9,432 bases of DNA, from NCBI GenBank assembly GCA_047639615.1, contig JBLIOL010000228.1, positions 1 to 9,432 of the forward strand, in the 5' to 3' direction. This document shows positions 1 to 5,863 of this stretch, in pieces. The notes beneath the pieces are model-generated. The model was not told where the DNA came from, ran no database searches, and saw nothing but the letters and a program-made list of their open reading frames with translations. Source of the stretch: CAYWNK01 sp047639615. Lineage in GTDB: Bacteria; Planctomycetota; UBA1135; GCA-002686595. How positions within the stretch are numbered: position 1 is the first letter of the stretch; each line of letters begins with the position of its first letter. Position numbers and translations under genes: made by a program.

Positions 1-987
1 AGCAAGCTGGGTTGGAAGCAGCCGGATGTGCTGCGCAGGGTGGCGCGTTGGTACGGGGTTTTCGGGCAGCCGGAGGCCGCGATTGCGGCCTTGGATAGGG
101 TCCTGCGGCTCGACTCCGAAGATGTGACCAGCGCCCGTAGCTTGGGCAACCTGCTCCTGCAAGTGGACCAGAGCGAACGCGCGCGGGTGCAACTAGAGCG
201 GGCTTGGCGAGCGGCGCCAGCGGCGGATCGCATGTCGATCGCGGAGGAGTTGTTCGCGACCCTCGGCGACGCTGTGCAGACCGATCGAGTCCTACTAGAT
301 ATGGTTGGGCGCGCCCGCAAGCGGATCTACGACCGTGGCCTGAGCTTGCTCTCCAGCCAGTTAGCCCTGCGCGCGAAGCGCCCGGAGTTGAGCTGGGAGC
401 TCGCCACTGAACAGCTCCGGCGCCGCCCGCGGGATCTGGAATTCTTGCACGTGCAGGCCCGCGCGGATTTGCGTCTGGGGGAGGTGGAAGCAGCCTTGAA
501 AACCGTGCGCCTGCTGGTGGAGTTGGGCGCTGACGCCGATGAACTCGTGTTCGAACTCGTGCCCGAAGTTCAGGCCAGTGGCGGCAGTGCGGGAGTGTGG
601 GATCTAGGGGCGCTGACCCTGAACGCGGCGGCGCTAGGTGATCGCTTGGTGCGCCAGGGCCACCAGCAACGTGCCCTCGATCTGATGCGAGGAGCTGTGC
701 AGGAACGCGGTCTGGAGTCGCAGCCCGAGTTGGTTCGACTGCTGGCCACGATGCACCGCTACCTGGACAATCCAGAGTTCGGAATCTCGGTATTCGAAAG
801 GCTCGAAGCCCTGGATGGCCCCACGGTGGTGAGTACCCACCGCTTGGGCTTGTTCTTCGCTCGCGCCGGTGGGGTGCAGGAAGCCCTGGCCTGTGCGGAG
901 CGTCTGCAGCGCCTTGGCGCTGCCAAGAGCCTGATCGATAGTTTCTTGACCACTACCAAGTTGCAGGAAGCGTGGTCGAAGCGTTAG
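1..987 (+). CDS. TPR-repeat protein, C-terminal part (5' end outside window)
   Basis: The frame is open from base 1 and ends at TAG 985–987. The GTG at 28 is only an internal possible start, and I treat the gene as truncated by the window edge. The 328 visible codons encode an almost purely α-helical protein with degenerate tetratricopeptide-like helical pairs. Examples, in visible-residue numbering, are GQPEAAIAALDRVLRLDSED (about 22–41), a pair containing GEVEAALKTVRLLVELGAD (about 160–178), and a pair near the C-terminus containing GGVQEALACAERLQRLG. The alternating small and large hydrophobic residues with A/G/L/Y packing positions are typical of TPR/SEL1-like solenoids. No enzymatic motif or membrane segment is visible. 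TPR proteins normally act as protein-interaction scaffolds; the partner is unknown. The gene ends 35 bp before the first secreted β-sandwich gene on the same strand, so co-transcription is likely. A functional link to those proteins is inference only. Confidence 0.8.
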   Translation, partial: SKLGWKQPDVLRRVARWYGVFGQPEAAIAALDRVLRLDSEDVTSARSLGNLLLQVDQSERARVQLERAWRAAPAADRMSIAEELFATLGDAVQTDRVLLDMVGRARKRIYDRGLSLLSSQLALRAKRPELSWELATEQLRRRPRDLEFLHVQARADLRLGEVEAALKTVRLLVELGADADELVFELVPEVQASGGSAGVWDLGALTLNAAALGDRLVRQGHQQRALDLMRGAVQERGLESQPELVRLLATMHRYLDNPEFGISVFERLEALDGPTVVSTHRLGLFFARAGGVQEALACAERLQRLGAAKSLIDSFLTTTKLQEAWSKR

Positions 988-1022
988 CTGGTCCTCTCGC
1001 GTAAACCCAATACCTAGCCAAC

Positions 1023-3368
1023 ATGCTCAGCTCGCTCGCTCGCTCGTGGCCCTTAATCCTCGCACTCGTCATGCCGGCCAGCGGCCAGCGTGGCGAGGCG
1101 ACCACCCTTGCCGGGATGCTGGAACTCCCGGATGGATCAGCGGCGGTTGGAGCGCGGGTGGAGGTTCGCGGTAGTCCCGGCGGCCGTTCGAGGCTCTCTG
1201 GTGCGCCGCAGGGCTGGCGCAATCCGGCTCCGGTCCAGACCGACCACGAGGGCCGCTACTCGATCACCTTCTTCGCGCCGGAGGCTTATCAATTTCAGAT
1301 GGACGCCATCCTCGGGGTGTATCCCGTGGAGGGTTGGCGGTGGTCGAAGCTCCCCCCGAGCCACGTGGACTTGGGCATCGTGGCTTTCCAAGAGCCTTGC
1401 TTTGTTGTGGGGCACTTGGAGGACGAACACGGGCAAATCCTGGTGGATGGTTGGTTTGTGACCGGCTGCAGTTTGGAGGCTGATGGTTCAGAGAATCGGC
1501 CCGCCAAGCTGAGTTCCGTGCCGGATCCCGCTAGCGGGGAGTATCGGCTGGGACCGTTTCCGCCCGGGATGGTGGAGCTCATCATGGGTAATTCTATCGA
1601 GGCCAATGCGGCGTCCTTCCTGGTTGAAGCGAAGCCTGACGGGCCCGCGCGGCGTGTCCTGAAGTACGTAGGCCTTGACCCGTTCCGGCGGGTCAAGGTG
1701 GAGCTGCACTCCAAGCCCGCCTATCGGGCCGGGACGGATCCTCGATTGGAGTTGGTGCTGCTGGATTCCGATCGGGCGGTGTTGCGGGTGGGGCAATGGA
1801 CCGTTTCCGGGGGTTGGATCGCTAACTTCTTGGATGTTCCCACGGGGGAGTACGAAGTCGAGCTGCGGGACACACGCTACTTGCCGCAGCGCCTGACTGG
1901 CGTTGAACCCGGTCGGGCCTACAGCATGCAGTTGCGGGGTTCTGCTGCGCTCCAACTGACGGTGCTCGATCCGCAGGGGAAGCCTCTGGATGCTTACGGC
2001 CTTCGGCTGGATTACCAGCAGGTCGAAGCCTATCCGAGGGAGTTCGAGTTGCGGCCCGATGGTACGCCCGCTCCCGTTGATGGGCGCGTGGGCGGCATCG
2101 TTCCCGGGCGGATTCAAATTGAGGTCCGCGAGCCGGGTGGCGCCAAGCTGCAGCACCTGGTCGGAGACCTGGCGGCGGGCGAGACGCGCGCGGTCAGCGT
2201 GCGCTTTGAAGAGTGGGGACCGTTGCAGGGCCGGGTGTTTGACGCCGCCGGGGAGCCGGCGGCGGGAGTCCGGGTGGAGTACACGCGCGGCGCCTACCCC
2301 GGGCTGTCGGCGGGGAGCAGGAGAACGTTCCGGACCTCCATTGGCATTGTGCAGATCGGCCCGATCGAGGGCGCGCTGCTCACGGATAACCAAGGCCGCT
2401 TCCAGCTGAAGAACCTCCAATTCGGCCAATGGACCCTGGGCGCGGTGGTTAGGGGTGCCCTCCTGGACCAGATCACCATCCAGCATGCTTCCGATGCTGG
2501 GCCCCTGCGCTTGGACTTGCCCGCTAACGCTGAGGTGCATGGCCGGCTGGTGTGTCCACCCGATATGGATGCAGGGACAATCTCGGTGACGGCCAGGGGC
2601 ACGGACGCGGGCACTGGCGGTCGTGCCCCGCTGGCGGTCAGGGTCCAACCGGATGGCAGCTTCTCCCTGCCGGGGCTCTGGGCTGGACGCAATCAGTTCT
2701 CCTTCATGCAAGAGGTGGATTACGGGCGCAAGGATCTGACCCTAACCTCACTTTGCTCAACTAGCTTCGAACTCGTTCCGGGGGCTCAAACCCTCGTGAT
2801 CGAGCTGGCGGACTTCATGCCAGCCAGCTACGCGATCAACGTTCGTCTTGGGGCCGAAGTTATGGAGGGAGGACGTGTCGTTCTGACTCGCGTGACCCCC
2901 CTCCCGGGCATGGGCCCTGTCGGCTCTCATTCCGCACCTATGGGACACCGGGCCACGACCGATTCACTGGGCATGGCAAAGTTCTGGCACCTGGCTCCCG
3001 GCACGGCCTTGCGCGTGCTCGTGAAAGATCCAGCGGGTGCTTGGTTGGCGGCCGCTCCCATCGAGATCACACCCAAGGGAAACGAGCAGGGTGTCTTGAG
3101 CTTGGAGCTTGAACTGTTGGAGCGCGAGTTGTTGTTGCTCGACGCTGGCGGCCAGCCTCTAGCCAACACGGCGTTCGGCTGGGCCTGTTTCGGCTACAGC
3201 TTGCCCGGTTGCCGGGCCCGAACCGACCAGGACGGCAAGGCCACCCTGCGCATCCCGCGGGGCAGCTACGGGCTGTTCCTCGGCTCCTCCAAGTCCCCGC
3301 GCGAAACACCATTCCTATGGGAGCCCGGCGCTGGCTCCCTCGCCGTTCGCTGGCCCTATCCGCGCTAA
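1023..3368 (+). CDS. Secreted multi-module β-sandwich protein P1 (carboxypeptidase-regulatory-like domains)
   Basis: This is a 781-aa protein of unknown function and the first of three tandem paralogs. The ATG at 1023 fits because it gives a short basic/hydrophobic signal peptide (about residues 1–22, ending PASGQ) that aligns with those of both paralogs; no Shine-Dalgarno sequence precedes it. The mature part looks all-β, with about eight modules of 80–100 aa. Module 1 (about 28–105) opens with GMLELPDGSAAVGARVEVRG, the hallmark of CarboxypepD_reg/Cna-B-like folds. Module 5 (about 399–500) repeats this with GRVFDAAGEPAAGVRVEY followed by TDNQGRFQLKNL. The C-terminal module (about 700–781) carries FGWACFGYSLPGC and TDQDGKATLR. 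Modules often close with a DG-x-F/Y…L-P/G strand signature. Residues about 504–697 are strongly divergent from P2 and P3. No peptidase active site, lipobox, sorting motif or C-terminal helix is seen. It is probably exported to the periplasm, envelope or medium. It ends with TAA 31 bp before P2. The domain class is fairly secure; the role is not known. Confidence 0.85.
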   Translation: MLSSLARSWPLILALVMPASGQRGEATTLAGMLELPDGSAAVGARVEVRGSPGGRSRLSGAPQGWRNPAPVQTDHEGRYSITFFAPEAYQFQMDAILGVYPVEGWRWSKLPPSHVDLGIVAFQEPCFVVGHLEDEHGQILVDGWFVTGCSLEADGSENRPAKLSSVPDPASGEYRLGPFPPGMVELIMGNSIEANAASFLVEAKPDGPARRVLKYVGLDPFRRVKVELHSKPAYRAGTDPRLELVLLDSDRAVLRVGQWTVSGGWIANFLDVPTGEYEVELRDTRYLPQRLTGVEPGRAYSMQLRGSAALQLTVLDPQGKPLDAYGLRLDYQQVEAYPREFELRPDGTPAPVDGRVGGIVPGRIQIEVREPGGAKLQHLVGDLAAGETRAVSVRFEEWGPLQGRVFDAAGEPAAGVRVEYTRGAYPGLSAGSRRTFRTSIGIVQIGPIEGALLTDNQGRFQLKNLQFGQWTLGAVVRGALLDQITIQHASDAGPLRLDLPANAEVHGRLVCPPDMDAGTISVTARGTDAGTGGRAPLAVRVQPDGSFSLPGLWAGRNQFSFMQEVDYGRKDLTLTSLCSTSFELVPGAQTLVIELADFMPASYAINVRLGAEVMEGGRVVLTRVTPLPGMGPVGSHSAPMGHRATTDSLGMAKFWHLAPGTALRVLVKDPAGAWLAAAPIEITPKGNEQGVLSLELELLERELLLLDAGGQPLANTAFGWACFGYSLPGCRARTDQDGKATLRIPRGSYGLFLGSSKSPRETPFLWEPGAGSLAVRWPYPR

Positions 3369-3432
3369 TTCGCAACTCACCCCTCGCCAAGACAATCCCA
3401 TGCTTCGCTCCTTGCTCTGCTTCGGGACCGCC
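3346..3432 (+). repeat. Junction repeat, copy 1 (P1 end – spacer – P2 start)
   Basis: These 87 bp cover the last codons of P1, the 31-bp spacer 3369–3399 and the start of P2. They match 5777–5863 at 73 of 87 positions by hand count. The spacer alone matches at 25 of 31, and its right part (CACCCCTCGC, one variable base, AAGACAATCC) is identical apart from that base. No purine-rich Shine-Dalgarno sequence and no terminator hairpin are seen in it. Confidence 0.85.
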
Positions 3433-5799
3433 CTTGTTCTCCTAGCTCTACCCGCTGCAGCTCAGTCGAACGAAGCCACCACGGTCTGCGGGACGCTGGA
3501 ACTGCCGGATGGGACTCCGGCGGCGGGTGCGACCATCGCGATCAGGGGTTGGAGTACTTATAACCGACGTACTCAGCTCCAAGCCGCTCTGATGAATTGG
3601 AAGAGCCCCGATCCAGTTACTGCGGACGAGCAGGGGGCCTTCACGATTAGCTTCCCCGTGCCGCGGTCCTACCACTTCATGTTGGACGCGACACTGACGG
3701 GATTCCCCACGGAGCGTTGGCGCTTTAGCAGCCTGCGTCCCGGGGGCACCAAGGACCTGGAGACGGTGAGCTTCCAGGAGCCATGTTTTGTGGTCGGGCA
3801 CATCGAGGGGGGGAACGGCGAGATTCTGGTGGATGGCTGGGGTGTCTCGGGAAGCAGCCGAGTAGACCGCGGTCGGGAGCGCAGTCCGGCCAGTCAGAGC
3901 TGCGTACCCGACGCCGCGAGCGGAGAGTTTCGTATCGGTCCCTTTCCCCCAGGACTGGTGGCGCTCTACACCCGCTCGACGATCATGGCTCGAACGGAGC
4001 AAGTCCAGGTGCGGGCCATGCCCGGTGATCCTGTGAGGGTGGTGCTCAAATACACGGGGCCGGACATGCGCCGGAGGGTGGTGTTCACGTGCTCCTCCTC
4101 GCCCTACCAGGGTTTCAAACTCGAAGGTCTGCCCAATGGAGTTCAGGCTTCCGGGGAATCCACTCTGGTCCTGATGGATTCCGACGGCGAGGTCCTGCAG
4201 CACGCCAAGAAGGTAGAGAGGTCGAGTCGAGACTGGGAGTTCACCGGGGTGGGGCCGGGCGAGCACGTGGTTGAGCTACGCGATTCCCGTTTCCTCCCCG
4301 AACGCCTCGATACGGTGATCGCGGGGCAGGCCTACAGCCTGCCCCTGGTGGGGGCTGCGAGTCTGCAGCTGACGGTGCTCGACCAGCAGGGCAAGCCCCT
4401 CCAAGCCTATGGTCTGTGGGTTGGGTACGAGGGCGTGAAGTTCAGCCCCAGCGAGTATCAGGTGCGATCGGACGGCACTCCCGCCCCAGCAGATGGAATG
4501 GTGACGGGGGTTGTTCCCGGCAACATTCTGATCGAGGTGCGCGGACCCGGCGGCCTCGCGTTGCGGCAAGCTGTGGGCGAGGTGGTTGCGGGTGAAACGC
4601 GCCATGTCAGCGTGCGCTTTGGCGCGAGTGTGCCTCTGCTGGGGCGAGTGCTCGACGCCGCGGGTAAGCCGGCGGCTGGAATTACTGTGGAGTTCACCCG
4701 CGGGGCCTATGCAGGATCAGCTCTCGGTATCTCAACCTCGATCAGAACTCAGAACGGCACGATCCGCATCGGCGGAATCGAGGGTTCCCTACAAGCCGAT
4801 GAGCAGGGTGCCTTTCGAATCGAAAACCTGGACGCGGGCCCCTGGACCCTGCGCGCCATAAGGTCGCCTCTGGCGTGGGCTACGCTAACCACCAAGAACC
4901 TGGCCGAGAGTGGTCCTGTGCAGCTGGTGTTGCCTGCCATGGGAGAGTTAGCGGGCGTACTGCGTCTCCCCACCGACTACGACACCGCGAACCTGATTCT
5001 GCGTGCTGTTCCAGCCGACCTCACAAGAGGGGAGCGCATTCACGTGAACGACTACTCGCTGGATTCCACCAAGGTCGAGGCGGACGGCAGTTTCCGTGTG
5101 GTGGGGCTGCCCTACGGGGAGATTCAACTGACGATTCAATTCCATCGGGACAATGGCGACGGGTCCAGATCTAGACAGCAGGTTCATTCGAGCCGGATTG
5201 AGCACAAGTTCGGGACTCCACCCGTGGAGCTGGACCTGAAGGAGAGCCTGCCGGCCAGTATCCACGTCACGGTGCTCGCCTCAGGCAAGCCTCTGCAGGG
5301 CGCCGGCGTGTCTTTTTCCTATGGCGGCTTACTGTCTAGATCTCGATCAGGTAGCAATCGCCCGGCTCTACTCGGGCTGTTCCCTACCTTGGATGCCGTC
5401 GGGAGCTTCACACTGGAGGGAGTAGACTTGAACCAGCCCAATCGTGTTTTCTTGCACGGGCCAGGCTACACGTGGTTATTTGGCATCCCACAAGTCTTCA
5501 CTCCCAAGCACTACGGGCTGCTCGAGTGTCGTGTTGAGCTGGAGCTGGTGGAGCGTGAGCTCTTGCTGATCAGCGCAGCCGGCGAACCTCTGCCGAACAC
5601 GGGATTCGGGTGGGCCTCGTGCGGCTATACCTCGCCCGGCTGCCGGGGACGAACGGATTCGAATGGCAAAGCCACCCTGCGCATGCCGCGGGGGGACTAC
5701 GAGCTCTTCGGGAGTCCCCCCAATTCCGAACTCGAAACCAGCTTTGAGTGGGGGCGCGGCGACGGGCCCCTCATCATTCGCTGGCCGGCTCCGCGCTGA
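3400..5799 (+). CDS. Secreted multi-module β-sandwich protein P2 (carboxypeptidase-regulatory-like domains)
   Basis: This is a 799-aa paralog of P1 and P3 with unknown function. The start is supported by the signal peptide (residues 1–22, ending LPAAAQ, a good signal peptidase I site) and by exact alignment with P3. Visible modules are approximately 28–115 (GTLELPDGTPAAGATIAIRG), 123–200 (EPCFVVGH … GEFRIGPFPPG), 225–300 (VGPGEHVVELRD), 320–405 (SLQLTVLDQQGKPLQAYGL), 408–510 (GRVLDAAGKPAAGITVEF, then DEQGAFRIENL), 515–610 (ADGSFRVVGLPYGE), 615–710 (LPASIHVTVLASGKPLQG, then GSFTLEGVDL) and 715–799 (RELLLISAAGEPLPNTGFGW … PGC). A hand count gives about 532 of 799 residues identical to P3 with no gap needed. 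Against P1, identity is about 64% in modules 4–5 and very low in modules 6–7. The mature protein has seven cysteines. It ends RWPAPR then TGA, like P1 (RWPYPR) and unlike P3. The 31-bp spacers on either side imply co-transcription with P1 and P3. No anchor or catalytic motif is recognised. Confidence 0.85.
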   Translation: MLRSLLCFGTALVLLALPAAAQSNEATTVCGTLELPDGTPAAGATIAIRGWSTYNRRTQLQAALMNWKSPDPVTADEQGAFTISFPVPRSYHFMLDATLTGFPTERWRFSSLRPGGTKDLETVSFQEPCFVVGHIEGGNGEILVDGWGVSGSSRVDRGRERSPASQSCVPDAASGEFRIGPFPPGLVALYTRSTIMARTEQVQVRAMPGDPVRVVLKYTGPDMRRRVVFTCSSSPYQGFKLEGLPNGVQASGESTLVLMDSDGEVLQHAKKVERSSRDWEFTGVGPGEHVVELRDSRFLPERLDTVIAGQAYSLPLVGAASLQLTVLDQQGKPLQAYGLWVGYEGVKFSPSEYQVRSDGTPAPADGMVTGVVPGNILIEVRGPGGLALRQAVGEVVAGETRHVSVRFGASVPLLGRVLDAAGKPAAGITVEFTRGAYAGSALGISTSIRTQNGTIRIGGIEGSLQADEQGAFRIENLDAGPWTLRAIRSPLAWATLTTKNLAESGPVQLVLPAMGELAGVLRLPTDYDTANLILRAVPADLTRGERIHVNDYSLDSTKVEADGSFRVVGLPYGEIQLTIQFHRDNGDGSRSRQQVHSSRIEHKFGTPPVELDLKESLPASIHVTVLASGKPLQGAGVSFSYGGLLSRSRSGSNRPALLGLFPTLDAVGSFTLEGVDLNQPNRVFLHGPGYTWLFGIPQVFTPKHYGLLECRVELELVERELLLISAAGEPLPNTGFGWASCGYTSPGCRGRTDSNGKATLRMPRGDYELFGSPPNSELETSFEWGRGDGPLIIRWPAPR

Positions 5800-5863
5800 G
5801 TTGCCATTCACCCCTCGCTAAGACAATCCAATGCTTCATTCCTTGCTCTGCTCCTGGACCGCC
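5777..5863 (+). repeat. Junction repeat, copy 2 (P2 end – spacer – P3 start)
   Basis: This is the second copy of the 87-bp junction, displaced exactly 2431 bp from the first, the same as the P2-to-P3 start period. The spacer is 5800–5830. No comparable sequence follows P3 or precedes P1; the 35-bp gap 988–1022 shares at most a loose resemblance. Confidence 0.85.

Noticed and set aside
28..30. GTG at 28 as the start of the TPR protein
   Set aside because: The frame is open to base 1 with residues compatible with a continuing helical repeat, and no ribosome site precedes the GTG. The gene most likely begins outside the window.
1031..1046. Four tandem CTCG units in the signal-peptide region of P1, possible phase-variation repeat
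   Set aside because: Only four copies, and the corresponding places in P2 and P3 have no repeat. Contingency tetranucleotide tracts are normally much longer. Slippage would frameshift P1, but nothing shows that it happens.
1488..2711. A 407-codon antisense reading frame opposite P1, and similar long antisense frames opposite P2 (3448–4266) and P3 (5774–6697)
   Set aside because: They lie wholly or almost wholly inside genes with clear signal peptides and paralog-level conservation. Their products are low-complexity (P, R, H, G, Q-rich), as expected for the complement of GC-rich codons. The P2 and P3 antisense frames resemble each other only because the sense strands do.
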